A stretch of DNA of 64,000 nucleotides from Pseudomonas fragi (GTDB taxonomy: Bacteria; Pseudomonadota; Gammaproteobacteria; Pseudomonadales; Pseudomonadaceae): NCBI RefSeq assembly GCF_002269505.1, contig NZ_NQKQ01000004.1, positions 2,301 to 66,300 of the forward strand, in the 5' to 3' direction. Shown here piece after piece: positions 30,091 through 38,888 of the stretch. Every line of letters starts with the position of its first letter. Position 1 is the first letter of the stretch. A program made the position numbers and the translations under genes. The notes under the pieces were generated by a model. The model worked only from the letters and a program-made list of their open reading frames with translations. It was not told where the DNA came from and made no database searches.

Positions 30091-33000
30091 ATGAAGCAAG
30101 CAAAGGTACGTCTTGGTGCATTGGCACTGAGCTCACTGCGACTGAACAAACTGCTGCTCCTGCTGACCGGGCTTGCCCTGCTGTTGGTGAGCATGAGTTA
30201 TTGGGCTGTTAACCGGGTGTTGAAGGAAGAGGGCGAGAAGACCGATTTTCATTTCGCTCGGCTGATGGAAAGCATTCATGAACATGAAGCCTTTTTACGT
30301 ATTGCTGCGCAGAGCTACAGTCAGTCCAACGACAACCTGCTGATAGACAACCAGCCACGCTCGCACATGGCGCTGATCCGTCAGGGCGATGAGCGTCTGT
30401 TCCAGAACCGTGACACCGCCAAGTCATTGCCCTTTACGGTGAGCCAGCGAGACAAGTACACCCATGAAGATATGCAGGGTGTTTACTCGTTCGGGGTGCA
30501 GTTGACTGACCTTTTCACGGCTTACTGGTCCGATTCCCACTATGTGGCGCCGCAGGTATTTGTTTTTTCCCCCAGCGATCAATTCACCATTGCGGTGCCC
30601 GGCATTGATGGCACACGGCAATACCCCATCCTTCTCAAAAACACCTTTTTCGATGTGACCAAGCGTTTGTACGATGAGCTTGTAGCGCACAGTCAGGAGC
30701 TTGATGGGGATACGTTGATCTGGTTAAGAGCCCCGCAGGGGCTGATTCAAAAGCGCAGGTACATTGTTGGCGCTATCGGCCTTAACCTGTCCCGTCAGTT
30801 TATGCCGCCGGGGGTTGATGACCATGACTCGGTGATCCTCAGTGCCTTGCTGGATGTCAGCGATATCAGTGACCTGGAGCGCTTGTTGATGCACCCCACC
30901 AACAGTCGCCTGACCTTGATCTCGCCTGCAGGTGATGTGCTGCTGGGGGAGGTTCAGGATGTCGAGGATTTACCGCTGGGCTTGAGCATTACCGGCAAAG
31001 GCTTGCGCTTCAAGTTGAGTTCGGGCGGGAACACGCCCTGGATCGGCTTGTATGCAATTAGCTATCAGAATTTTTTTGGCTATGCCAAATGGCCTTTGGC
31101 GGGAGCCATTGGCCTGCTTCTGCTGTTTGTACTGATTGGCTGGCGCGTCAACCGCTGGTATCGCAAGCAAATCATCGAACCTGCCCAGCGGGCCAGTCAG
31201 TCCCTGACGGAAAGCGAAGAATTCAGCCGTGTCATGCTCGACAGCGCCCCCGTTGGCCTGTGCGTGGTCGAGCGCGGTACCGGTGTAGTCTTGCTGGAAA
31301 ACCAGCGCGCGCACGAATGGCAGGGCACGCCTGAGCTGATAGCCCTGCTCAAGCGCGATTATGGTGAACATGAGTTGGGGGAAATCCAGCTTGAGGTCTC
31401 AGGCCGTTATCTGCAGGCCTGTTTTGCTTTCACTCGCTACAAGGGCAAGAACGTAGTGCTCTGTGGTTTCAACGACATTACCCGGCATGTGGATGACGCC
31501 AACCTGATGGAACAGGCCCGTCGTTCGGCGGATGAGGCCAGCAAGGCCAAGACCATGTTTTTGGCCACCATGAGCCATGAGATCCGAACACCTCTGTACG
31601 GGGTGCTCGGCAACCTTGAACTGTTGGGGCTCACGCCTCTAAGTGATCGTCAGCATGAATACCTGCAAACCATTCAGCGCTCTTCAACGGTGTTGTTTCA
31701 GTTGATCAGCGATGTGCTGGACGTGTCCAAGATCGAGTCCGGGCAAATGGCTGTCGAGCTCAAAACATTCTGCCCGCTGGATTTGTTTGAAGACTGCGTA
31801 CGCAGTTATTCGGCGGCGGCGAGCAATAAAGGTCTGAAGATTTTTGCCTGTCCTGACGCAAGTTTGCCGCCGCTCCTGACCGGGGATGCGGTACGTATTC
31901 GGCAAATCATCAATAACCTGCTGAGCAATGCGATCAAATTCACAGACGCTGGCTGGGTGGTTTTCAGGCTCAAGGTGATCGGCATCGAGCAAGGGCAGGC
32001 ATCCTTGCAGTGGCAGGTTTCCGATACTGGCGTGGGCATTAGCGAGGAGCAACTGACGCGCCTGTTCAAGCCCTTTTCTCAGGTAGGCAGCAGCGAACGC
32101 GCTGCTGGCGCGGGTCTGGGGTTGTCAATTTGCGCCCGGCTGAGCGAGATGATGGGCGCCAACCTGCGGGTTGTCAGTGAGCCGGGGCTGGGCAGTAGTT
32201 TCTCATTGCACATGAGTTTGCCGGTGGTTGCTGGCGCGCTGGATAACAGCGCCGATATCGACCTTGAGGGGGTTAATGTCTGTGTGCGCGCGCCGCGCAG
32301 TGATATCGGGCAAGTCCTGGTTGACTGGTTAAGTCGTTGGGGCGCGCGGGCTCAGGTATTTCCGGCAGTGGAGACGCGTGACGGTCCTGTCATCCTGCTG
32401 GACGTTGACCCTGATCCGCAGCTCACGCCGCACTGGTCGGGTGAGCGGGTGATTGCAACCGAAGCGGGGCGCAGCCAGCCGCAAAAAACTGATCGGGGCT
32501 GGGAGGTCAATGCCTATGATATCCGGGCCATTGCCCGAACACTGATGCAGGTTGCTCATGGTACCGCTCCCGAGTTGACCTCCAGCGCGGGGCAGCCTCT
32601 GACACGCCTTGAGTTGAACGTTCTGGTCGCCGAAGACAACCCCGTCAACCGCGAGATTCTCAAGGAGCAGCTGGAGGCCCTGGGGGTGCAGGTGACGTTG
32701 GCCGAGGACGGTGAGCAGGCGCTGCAGCGCTGGCATGAGGCGGCGTTCGATCTGGTGATCACCGACGTCAATATGCCCAAACTCGATGGCTATCAGTTGT
32801 CCCGCCGCCTGCGCTCGCTCGATGCGCAGGTGCCGATTATTGGTGTGACCGCCAATGCCTTGCGCGAAGAGGGTGAGCATTGCCTGGAAGCCGGGATGAA
32901 TGTCTGGCTGGTCAAGCCTTTGAGCCTGACCACCTTGCGCCAGACCCTCACAGCCTACTGCCCCCGGCCTGCAACGGCGCCTTTGCTCACGCTGAAGGTG

Positions 33001-33342
33001 GATGCGGTGTTGCAGGCAGCGGATGATCTTGAAGACTGGATTACCCTTTCGCCGATGATGCACCGTCTGTTCATCACTACCCTGCAGGAGGACCTGGCGA
33101 AGGCGCAGCAAGCTTTGCAAAATGCCAACACCTCGACGCTGGTCAGCTACGTGCACCGGATGAATGGCTCTTTTGCAACGGTTGGAGCGGCCACTCTGGC
33201 GGCGGCCTGCAATGCGTGTGAAATCGCCTTGCTGCGCGAGCCCTTGAATCCCGAGACCGGCAAAGTGATCAATGCATTGTTCGATCGTCTGCACCGCGTG
33301 CTGGCCAGGCTGGTTGAAGGGGAGCTGTACCCGAAGGGCTAA
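30091..33342 (+). CDS. Hybrid sensor histidine kinase with receiver and Hpt domains, RcsC/PvrS-like
   Basis: 1083 residues from ATG 30091; the frame runs open to 29932 but no site supports it. It has membrane segments near 20-40 and 335-355 and a periplasmic loop of about 290 residues between. A PAS-like region (about 370-460), the kinase core with His496 (MSHEIRTP) and a full ATP-binding domain follow. After these come an RcsC-type segment (VNVCVRAPRSDIG), a receiver with Asp892, and a C-terminal Hpt domain with His1022 (YVHRMNGS). It is the only Hpt in this cluster. Divergent from the fimbrial operon, so the two share a control region. Kinase cores and layout resemble the gene at 18520, pointing to duplication. 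Confidence 0.92.
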   Translation: MKQAKVRLGALALSSLRLNKLLLLLTGLALLLVSMSYWAVNRVLKEEGEKTDFHFARLMESIHEHEAFLRIAAQSYSQSNDNLLIDNQPRSHMALIRQGDERLFQNRDTAKSLPFTVSQRDKYTHEDMQGVYSFGVQLTDLFTAYWSDSHYVAPQVFVFSPSDQFTIAVPGIDGTRQYPILLKNTFFDVTKRLYDELVAHSQELDGDTLIWLRAPQGLIQKRRYIVGAIGLNLSRQFMPPGVDDHDSVILSALLDVSDISDLERLLMHPTNSRLTLISPAGDVLLGEVQDVEDLPLGLSITGKGLRFKLSSGGNTPWIGLYAISYQNFFGYAKWPLAGAIGLLLLFVLIGWRVNRWYRKQIIEPAQRASQSLTESEEFSRVMLDSAPVGLCVVERGTGVVLLENQRAHEWQGTPELIALLKRDYGEHELGEIQLEVSGRYLQACFAFTRYKGKNVVLCGFNDITRHVDDANLMEQARRSADEASKAKTMFLATMSHEIRTPLYGVLGNLELLGLTPLSDRQHEYLQTIQRSSTVLFQLISDVLDVSKIESGQMAVELKTFCPLDLFEDCVRSYSAAASNKGLKIFACPDASLPPLLTGDAVRIRQIINNLLSNAIKFTDAGWVVFRLKVIGIEQGQASLQWQVSDTGVGISEEQLTRLFKPFSQVGSSERAAGAGLGLSICARLSEMMGANLRVVSEPGLGSSFSLHMSLPVVAGALDNSADIDLEGVNVCVRAPRSDIGQVLVDWLSRWGARAQVFPAVETRDGPVILLDVDPDPQLTPHWSGERVIATEAGRSQPQKTDRGWEVNAYDIRAIARTLMQVAHGTAPELTSSAGQPLTRLELNVLVAEDNPVNREILKEQLEALGVQVTLAEDGEQALQRWHEAAFDLVITDVNMPKLDGYQLSRRLRSLDAQVPIIGVTANALREEGEHCLEAGMNVWLVKPLSLTTLRQTLTAYCPRPATAPLLTLKVDAVLQAADDLEDWITLSPMMHRLFITTLQEDLAKAQQALQNANTSTLVSYVHRMNGSFATVGAATLAAACNACEIALLREPLNPETGKVINALFDRLHRVLARLVEGELYPKG

Positions 33343-33411
33343 CGCGCCGCTTGCGATGGATGTTCGCCACAGGATCACTGTTGTATCTTGGATTCGTCCC
33401 CCAATAATAAT

Positions 33412-34824
33412 ATGGACGTTTCTATGGTCTCCAACCCAGCGTTTCTGTCTTCCTCCATGCCCACCTTGCTTGACGCCTTGCGCGAGCTGCTCGGTGAGCG
33501 CTTAAGCACCAGCCGTGCCGAATGCGAGCAGCACGGGCGTGGTGAGTCCTACCACCCGACGCTGCCGCCGGATGCGGTGTGTTATGCCGAGTCCACCGCC
33601 GAGGTCGCGGCTATCGTCAAGCTTTGTGCCGCGCAGCGGGTGCCGATCATTGCCTTTGGGGGTGGCACCTCACTGGAAGGGCATGTGGGTGCGACGCAGG
33701 GCGGGGTCTGCATCGACCTGAGCCGCATGCAGCGAATCATCGCTGTGCGCCCGGATGATCTGGATGTCACTGTGGAGGCCGGGGTTACTCGCATGCAGCT
33801 CAATGCCGAACTGCGCACCACCGGGCTGTTCTTTCCGGTCGACCCGGGGGGTGAAAGTACCCTGGGGGGCATGGTGGCGACCCGCGCTTCAGGGACCAAT
33901 GCGGTGCGTTATGGAACCATGCGTGAAAACGTATTGAACCTGACCGTGGTGCTGGCTGACGGTCAGGTGATCAAGACCGGCGGGCGGGCGCGAAAATCAT
34001 CCGCGGGCTATGACCTCACGCGCTTGTTTGTCGGCTCGGAAGGCACCCTGGGGATCATCACCGAAGTCACGCTGCGCCTTTACGGTATTCCGGAAACCAC
34101 CTGCGCGGCGGTGTGTACCTTCCCGACTATTGCGGCGGCGGTCAGTTCGGTGGTGTCGATCATTCAGTACGGCATTCCAGTGTCACGGGTCGAGTTGCTC
34201 GATGCGCGCACGGTGCAGGCGGTCAACCGTTTTTCGCAGATGGGCCTGGTTGAAACACCGACGCTGTTTTTCGAGTTCGCCGGTTCCCCGGCCAGTGTGG
34301 CGGAGCAGGTTGAACTGACCCGAGAGATTGTTGAAAGCAATGGTGCATTGGGTTTTCAGGCGGCTGGCGATGCTGATGCGCGCAATGCCTTGTGGCGTGC
34401 CCGGCACAGTGTCCACTATGCAATGCAGTCTATGCGGCCGAATGGGCGGATCTGGAGCACCGATGTATGCGTACCCATTTCAGCGCTGACCCAGTGCATT
34501 GCCGAAACGGCTGAAGATGTGGCCAGGGTTTCATTTTTCGTTGGTATGGTCGGGCATGTGGGTGACGGTAACTTCCATCTGGGGATGGTGGTCGACCCGG
34601 GCAATGCCGCAGAAATGATTGAAGCCGAAGCGCTTAATGAACGGGTGGTCGAGCGTGCCATTGCCCTGGAGGGCACCTGCACCGGAGAGCATGGTATTGG
34701 CTCGGGAAAGATAAAGTTCATGCACCTGGAGCATGGTTCCGCGCTGGGTGTCATGCACCTGGTCAAGCAGGCCCTCGATCCGTTTGGACTGATGAACCCT
34801 GGAAAAATCCTGCCCCTGGGTTGA
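33412..34824 (+). CDS. FAD-binding D-2-hydroxyacid oxidase (D-lactate dehydrogenase / GlcD family)
   Basis: About 470 residues from ATG 33412; ATG 33424 and an upstream TTG are alternatives. The PCMH FAD-binding domain shows FGGGTSLEGHVGA (about 85), VDPGGESTLGGMVATRASGTNA (about 145) and the C-terminal GEHGIGSGK (about 425) of the vanillyl-alcohol-oxidase superfamily. Typical activity is oxidation of D-lactate or a similar hydroxyacid to the keto acid with electrons to cytochrome or quinone. No lactate permease or GlcE/GlcF partner is adjacent, which favours the single-subunit D-lactate dehydrogenase type. Substrate not proven. Confidence 0.87.
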   Translation: MDVSMVSNPAFLSSSMPTLLDALRELLGERLSTSRAECEQHGRGESYHPTLPPDAVCYAESTAEVAAIVKLCAAQRVPIIAFGGGTSLEGHVGATQGGVCIDLSRMQRIIAVRPDDLDVTVEAGVTRMQLNAELRTTGLFFPVDPGGESTLGGMVATRASGTNAVRYGTMRENVLNLTVVLADGQVIKTGGRARKSSAGYDLTRLFVGSEGTLGIITEVTLRLYGIPETTCAAVCTFPTIAAAVSSVVSIIQYGIPVSRVELLDARTVQAVNRFSQMGLVETPTLFFEFAGSPASVAEQVELTREIVESNGALGFQAAGDADARNALWRARHSVHYAMQSMRPNGRIWSTDVCVPISALTQCIAETAEDVARVSFFVGMVGHVGDGNFHLGMVVDPGNAAEMIEAEALNERVVERAIALEGTCTGEHGIGSGKIKFMHLEHGSALGVMHLVKQALDPFGLMNPGKILPLG

Positions 34825-34945
34825 TGTCAGGCTTGAGATGAGGGGTTTTGGCACATAACCCGGGATCGTAAGCGCAGGTATTCATTGGTCTTTTTTTATT
34901 TCGGGCTTGACGCACCGACAGTAAAACACGTTTAATTGCCGTCTT

Positions 34946-35021
34946 GCCCAGATAGCTCAGTCGGTAGAGCAGGGGATTGAAAATCCCCGTGTCGGCGGTT
35001 CGATTCCGTCTCTGGGCACCA
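34946..35021 (+). tRNA. tRNA-Phe (GAA)
   Basis: 76 bases with encoded CCA. The acceptor stem GCCCAGA pairs with TCTGGGC; the anticodon GAA is at 34979-34981; the T loop is GGTTCGATTCC. All four arms fold. Confidence 0.97.
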
Positions 35022-35029
35022 CAACAGCA

Positions 35030-35064
35030 AAACCCCTGATGCCTCATGGCTTCGGGGGTTTTTT
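35030..35064 (+). terminator. Terminator after tRNA-Phe
   Basis: The stem AACCCCTGA / TCGGGGGTT is followed by TTTTTTG directly after tRNA-Phe. Confidence 0.85.
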
Positions 35065-35177
35065 GTTTTCGGGTGGAGCAAATCTGTTCTGCCTGTCCCT
35101 TTGTCGCCTCGTCACTCGTTACGCCTTCGAGGGTGTTTACTTCCAATAAGGCTTTGTCTTTTGAAGAGGTGGGCGCG

Positions 35178-35522
35178 ATGAGCAATGAACACGCAGTACC
35201 CGAGACGAAAGGCGTTACGGTCACGTTGCTGGCCACCATCGACCTTGGCCCCGAGATCGAGGGAATGGCAGGGCGCCAGCTTCGCATGCGCAGGGTGACG
35301 ATTGAGCCTGGGGGTGTTTTCGGACCGGTTCATAACCATATAGACAGGCCCGGTACCGTCTACATTCTGCATGGAGTTATCACTGACCATCGAAATGGTA
35401 TCGCCACGGAGTATGGTCCGGGAGTGGGCTGGCCCGAAGACAGGCACACTACGCACTGGCTTGAGAACAGGGGGGCGGTACAGGCGGTGGAGATATCGGT
35501 GGATATTGTCAAGTTGGAGTAA
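35178..35522 (+). CDS. Cupin-domain protein
   Basis: 114 residues from ATG 35178 with AAGAGGTG upstream; the frame reaching back to 35046 runs into the tRNA terminator and is unlikely. Small beta-barrel cupin with a partial motif 1 (GPVHNHIDRPGTVYILHG) giving His and Glu-position variants, and motif 2 around GVGWPEDRHTTHWLEN. Possible metal binding through the His residues. Members of this family range from sensors to isomerases; function cannot be stated. Stands alone. Confidence 0.75.
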   Translation: MSNEHAVPETKGVTVTLLATIDLGPEIEGMAGRQLRMRRVTIEPGGVFGPVHNHIDRPGTVYILHGVITDHRNGIATEYGPGVGWPEDRHTTHWLENRGAVQAVEISVDIVKLE

Positions 35523-35572
35523 GCGCGCAACGCTCCCACACAATAATCATCGCTCTGCGAGAAGTGATCAAC

Positions 35573-35887
35573 TCAAACCGCGTTGAGTCGATCAACCATA
35601 TCCGGGAAGCGTTCAACCAATTTGATCAGCAGCGCCGCCTGGGCGTTTGGCTTCGATTTTGATTGCTCCCAGTTTTTCAGGGTGTCCGGGCTGGTTCTGA
35701 TCTGCCGGGCAAACACTGGCTGGGACATATGCAGTTTTTTGCGGATGGAAACGATTTCGGCAGCAGTTACTTCAGGAGCTGGTAACGCCTTCATTTCGTA
35801 CTGGCGAAGGGTGATCTTTCCTTCACGCTGCTCGCCCATCTCGTTTACGCCTTGCATTAGCTCGGCAAACAGATCGCGCTTTTTCAT
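35573..35887 (-). CDS. HigA/Xre-type antitoxin
   Basis: 104 residues. A helix-turn-helix of the XRE type at about 44-95 (AAEIVSIRKKLHMSQPVFARQI, then LKNWEQ). The N-terminal 40 residues should carry the toxin-neutralising part. Its start overlaps the toxin stop (ATGA), in the toxin-first order typical of higBA. It should bind the toxin and repress their shared promoter upstream of 36228. Confidence 0.88.
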   Translation of the reverse strand: MKKRDLFAELMQGVNEMGEQREGKITLRQYEMKALPAPEVTAAEIVSIRKKLHMSQPVFARQIRTSPDTLKNWEQSKSKPNAQAALLIKLVERFPDMVDRLNAV

Positions 35888-36228
35888 TTCCCACCTCGTT
35901 GTTTCAATTCTGCGCCGATGGCTGTTTTTAGCGCTTTCTCCTGATCGGCGGTCAGGTTCTCCAGTTCATCTTTGTCGTAGATTGCAAACATCCAAAACTG
36001 ACCATCATCCAACAGCCAGTAATAGATCACTCTCAACCCACCTCGTTTGCCTTTCCCTCTGCGGGTATCTTGCCAGCGTAGCTTTCTGAATCCTCCTGTG
36101 CGCGGCATTACATCGCCCGCAAGCGGGTTCGCCTGCATTTCTACCTGAAGCTGCCGATATTCATCGTCGTTAAGGTAGTCGCCTACCGTGGCGGTGAAGC
36201 TTGTAGTTTCAAAGAAAACTGTTTTCAT
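35884..36228 (-). CDS. RelE/HigB-type toxin
   Basis: 114 residues of the RelE superfamily, with the core KLRWQDTRRGKGKRGGLRVIYYWLLDDGQFWMFAIYDKDE (basic patch then beta strands). Lys and Arg residues around 50-63 are in the place of RNase catalytic residues. The family cleaves mRNA at the ribosome. First gene of a two-gene operon with the antitoxin. It lies 325 bases from tRNA-Met, in the same place that P. aeruginosa keeps a hig locus, by my recollection. Confidence 0.86.
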   Translation of the reverse strand: MKTVFFETTSFTATVGDYLNDDEYRQLQVEMQANPLAGDVMPRTGGFRKLRWQDTRRGKGKRGGLRVIYYWLLDDGQFWMFAIYDKDELENLTADQEKALKTAIGAELKQRGGK

Positions 36229-36483
36229 TGGCTTAAAGTGTACGCAACTTGCCTATAGGTTGGCAAATTATGGCAGGTTGTACTGGTTCAGTTGGGGAGT
36301 CGGGGAGGTCGATGTGTCACAAGGTATTGATCCAACAAAGGTACGCGCTTAGAGATCAGCAGCATGTCTGCAGGACTAGCTGAGGTATTGGTTTTCCCTT
36401 TGTAGCTTTTTTGGCCAGGGATACACAGGAGGGGATACACGGAGGGAAGGTATAGGGGGAGACAAGGAGAAACCCCCAGACAC
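36229..36483. other. 255-base gap between the toxin gene and the tRNA-Met terminator
   Basis: No gene I can support. A purine-rich plus-strand stretch (36425-36478) and an open minus-strand frame with no ribosome site are the only features. It could be the worn end of an element once inserted at the tRNA, but I see no integrase sequence or repeat of the tRNA end. The toxin promoter should lie in the part nearest 36228. Confidence 0.4.
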
Positions 36484-36513
36484 AAGAAAGCCCGCACTAG
36501 GCGGGCTTCTTGT
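36484..36513 (-). terminator. Terminator for tRNA-Met
   Basis: On the minus strand, AAGCCCGCC, loop TAGT, GCGGGCTT followed by TCTTG. It lies 41 bases after the tRNA-Met 3' end. Confidence 0.8.
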
Positions 36514-36553
36514 ACTGTCTGCAGACTCATGGAGACTTCTGTAAACAAGCGTT

Positions 36554-36630
36554 TGGTGGCTACACAGGGACTTGAACCCCGGACCCCAGCATTATGAATG
36601 CTATGCTCTAACCAACTGAGCTATGTAGCC
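36554..36630 (-). tRNA. tRNA-Met (CAT), elongator type
   Basis: 77 bases including CCA. The acceptor stem GGCTACA pairs with TGTAGCC; the anticodon loop TTCATAA sits in the stem AGCAT/ATGCT; the T arm is GGGGTTCAAGTCCC. The paired first base rules out the initiator type. Confidence 0.96.
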
Positions 36631-36802
36631 GATGGCGCGCATTATTCCCTCGTACGGGGGGTGTGTCAAGCAAATATCTAAAAAAAATCTTCGTTCTATC
36701 AATTGCTTAAGGTTTCACGGCGTTTGGATGGCAATATCTTGCAAAAGAATGGCACATTGACCCACCTGCAAGCGCGCATTCACCAGTCGTACGGAAACCC
36801 CA

Positions 36803-38020
36803 ATGGCTCTTAGCAACGCACAAACAACTACAACAGCGTCTTCTCCTGCCCCACAGACCAGCCCCTTGGTCATGCGCATTATCGGCGCCGTGGCCCTGGC
36901 GCATCTGATCAACGACCTGATCCAGGCGGTACTGCCGTCGATCTATCCGATGCTCAAGGCCAAATATGACCTGACCTTTACCCAGATCGGGCTGATTACC
37001 CTGACGTTTCAGATGACGGCTTCTCTATTGCAGCCGTGGGTGGGTTACTACACCGACCGTCATCCCAATCCGCTTTTGTTGCCAGCCGGGATGGTTTGCA
37101 CCCTGGTCGGGATTTTGATGTTGTCTCAGGTCGGCAGTTTTCCGCTGATTTTGCTGGCCGCCGCCCTGGTGGGTATCGGCTCTTCTACGTTTCACCCCGA
37201 AGCTTCCCGTGTAGCAAGGCTGGCCTCAGGCGGGCGCTACGGGCTTGCGCAGTCGACCTTTCAGGTAGGTGGCAATGCCGGCTCGGCCTTCGGGCCGTTG
37301 CTGGCTGCGGCAATTATCATTCCCTTTGGTCAGGGTAACGTGGCCTGGTTCGGCCTGTTTGCGCTGTTCGCCGTCGGGCTGCTGTATGTCATCAGCCGCT
37401 GGTACCGCAACCATTTGAATCTGTTCAAGCTCAAGGCCGGGCAGAAGGCTACTCATGGGTTGTCGAAGCAGCGGGTACTCGGTGCGTTGACGGTGCTCGG
37501 CTTGCTGGTGTTCTCCAAGTACTTCTACATGGCGAGTCTGACCAGCTACTACACCTTCTTCCTGATCGAAAAGTTCGACGTGTCAGTGTCTACCTCACAG
37601 TTGTACCTGTTCCTGTTCCTGGGCGCAGTTGCGGCGGGCACGTTCTTTGGCGGCCCGATCGGTGACCGTATCGGCCGCAAGGCGGTAATCTGGTTTTCAA
37701 TTCTCGGGGTTGCGCCGTTCACGTTGCTACTGCCCTATGCCGACCTGTTCTGGACCAGTGTGCTCAGCGTGATCATCGGCTTTATCCTGGCCTCGGCATT
37801 CTCGGCCATTGTGGTCTATGCCCAGGAGCTGGTACCGGGCAATGTGGGGATGATTGCCGGTATCTTCTTTGGCCTGATGTTTGGTTTTGGCGGGATTGGC
37901 GCTGCCTTGCTCGGGCATTTGGCGGACATTCATGGCATCGAGTATGTGTATACCCTGTGCTCTTATCTGCCGTTGTTCGGCGTGCTGGCGATTTTGCTGC
38001 CGCGAACGCAAAAAACCTGA
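36803..38020 (+). CDS. fsr: MFS efflux transporter, fosmidomycin-resistance (Fsr) type
   Basis: 405 residues with about twelve membrane segments. Major-facilitator motifs: DRHPNPLLLPAG (about 88) and GDRIGRKAVIW (about 288) after the second and eighth helices. The Fsr-family stretch SSTFHPEASRVARLASGGRYGLAQSTFQVGGNAGSAFGP is near 130-170. The family exports fosmidomycin and related drugs, and probably other metabolites. It is the last gene before the type III island on this side; its stop is 80 bases from hrpL, which is convergent. Confidence 0.92.
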   Translation: MALSNAQTTTTASSPAPQTSPLVMRIIGAVALAHLINDLIQAVLPSIYPMLKAKYDLTFTQIGLITLTFQMTASLLQPWVGYYTDRHPNPLLLPAGMVCTLVGILMLSQVGSFPLILLAAALVGIGSSTFHPEASRVARLASGGRYGLAQSTFQVGGNAGSAFGPLLAAAIIIPFGQGNVAWFGLFALFAVGLLYVISRWYRNHLNLFKLKAGQKATHGLSKQRVLGALTVLGLLVFSKYFYMASLTSYYTFFLIEKFDVSVSTSQLYLFLFLGAVAAGTFFGGPIGDRIGRKAVIWFSILGVAPFTLLLPYADLFWTSVLSVIIGFILASAFSAIVVYAQELVPGNVGMIAGIFFGLMFGFGGIGAALLGHLADIHGIEYVYTLCSYLPLFGVLAILLPRTQKT

Positions 38021-38100
38021 ATCGGTAGTGGGGGCCACTCCTTGGCCTTGCTCCAGGCGTGCCCTCAATCATGGACATTTCTGAGCGTCCGTGGCGGGCA

Positions 38101-38625
38101 TTAGCAGTGGGTCGCCATCTTGAGCTGTTCGCGAGCTCGCGAGATGCGTGAGCGAACTGTCCCTATGGGAATTTCCAGAGCGTTGGCGGTGTCGCGATAA
38201 CTGCTGCCGCTTTGCACTGATGCATACAACGTATCGCGCATTTCGATGGGCAGCCGGTTGAAGGCAATGAGCGTTAGCTCAAGCCTGCGGCGAGTCTCAA
38301 GCTGACCGTACAGGTCGCGGCTGTGGTCCTGTTCATGGCACCGCGTCTCGTCGAACTCGCAATGCACAGGCCTTGCGTGCAATCGACGAAAATGATTGCG
38401 AATCAGGTTCTGGGCAATGCCGCACATCCATGTGCTGAGCGTTGCCTGGCCGTTGAAGCGTGCCTGGCTGCGCCACGCCTCCAGGCAGGTCAACTGAAAA
38501 ATATCCTCTGCATCTTCGGGGTTCAGTACGCGCTTGTGGATAAACGCTTTCAGCTTTTTTTGGAGGTTAGTCGACAGATCCAGAATGTCGGGGGCTGGGG
38601 GGGGAGCATGATCAAGGTGATCCAT
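38101..38625 (-). CDS. hrpL: HrpL-type ECF sigma factor of the type III system
   Basis: 174 residues with sigma region 2 (about 20-85, ILNPEDAEDIFQLTCLEAW onward, then WMCGIAQNLIRNHFR) and region 4 (about 118-170, IEMRDTLYASVQSGSSYRDTANALEIPIGTVRSRISRAREQL). AGGA lies six bases before the ATG. In plant-associated Pseudomonas, HrpL recognises hrp boxes, and three good ones plus one weaker one are found in this cluster. A sigma-54-type promoter lies 53 bases upstream of the start, which fits activation by HrpS. It is divergent from hrpJ. Confidence 0.93.
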   Translation of the reverse strand: MDHLDHAPPPAPDILDLSTNLQKKLKAFIHKRVLNPEDAEDIFQLTCLEAWRSQARFNGQATLSTWMCGIAQNLIRNHFRRLHARPVHCEFDETRCHEQDHSRDLYGQLETRRRLELTLIAFNRLPIEMRDTLYASVQSGSSYRDTANALEIPIGTVRSRISRAREQLKMATHC

Positions 38626-38677
38626 TTTTTTTCCTCAGGGTGAGTGCTATCGAAAATGGTTTCGACAAAGACTCCTA

Positions 38678-38693
38678 AGCATCGCGTATGCCA
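38678..38693 (-). promoter_or_regulatory. Sigma-54-type promoter of hrpL
   Basis: Minus-strand TGGCATACGCGATGCT keeps the invariant GG (-24) and GC (-12) with exactly ten bases between. Start of transcription would be near 38667, giving a leader of about 40 bases to the hrpL ATG. HrpS, a sigma-54 activator encoded at 58889-59806, is the likely activator. Confidence 0.7.
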
Positions 38694-38828
38694 ATCCGTG
38701 AGGTGAATTCAACTATATGATTTGTATGTGTTTTTCTGTCGTTCAATAACCGCTGTTGTGCCGGATCTTGCGTAGCGGGCCTTGTGCTTGCGCCAGTTTA
38801 TTCAAAAGCATGTCAATGGAACTCTCAG

Positions 38829-38857
38829 GGAACCCTTTGCCTGTGGTCAACCACACA
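38829..38857 (+). promoter_or_regulatory. hrp box of the hrpJ-hrcU operon
   Basis: GGAACC, 16 bases, CCACACA, a full match to GGAACC-N15/16-CCACNNA. It ends 31 bases before the chosen hrpJ ATG (38889), which rules out the longer frame starting at 38784. Confidence 0.93.
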
Positions 38858-38888
38858 GGTCATTGAAAATTCCGGACTTGGCACCGCT

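Noticed and set aside
36288..36548. 86-codon minus-strand frame as an integrase remnant
   Set aside because: No integrase motif or Tyr/Arg catalytic pattern, no ribosome site, and it crosses the tRNA terminator. No repeat of the tRNA 3' end was found.
38533..38541. DnaA-box match inside hrpL
   Set aside because: A single match inside a coding region, within chance expectation for a window of this length.
38784..38888. Longer N-terminus for hrpJ
   Set aside because: The hrp box at 38829-38857 would lie inside the coding part; transcription must start after it, so ATG 38889 is used.
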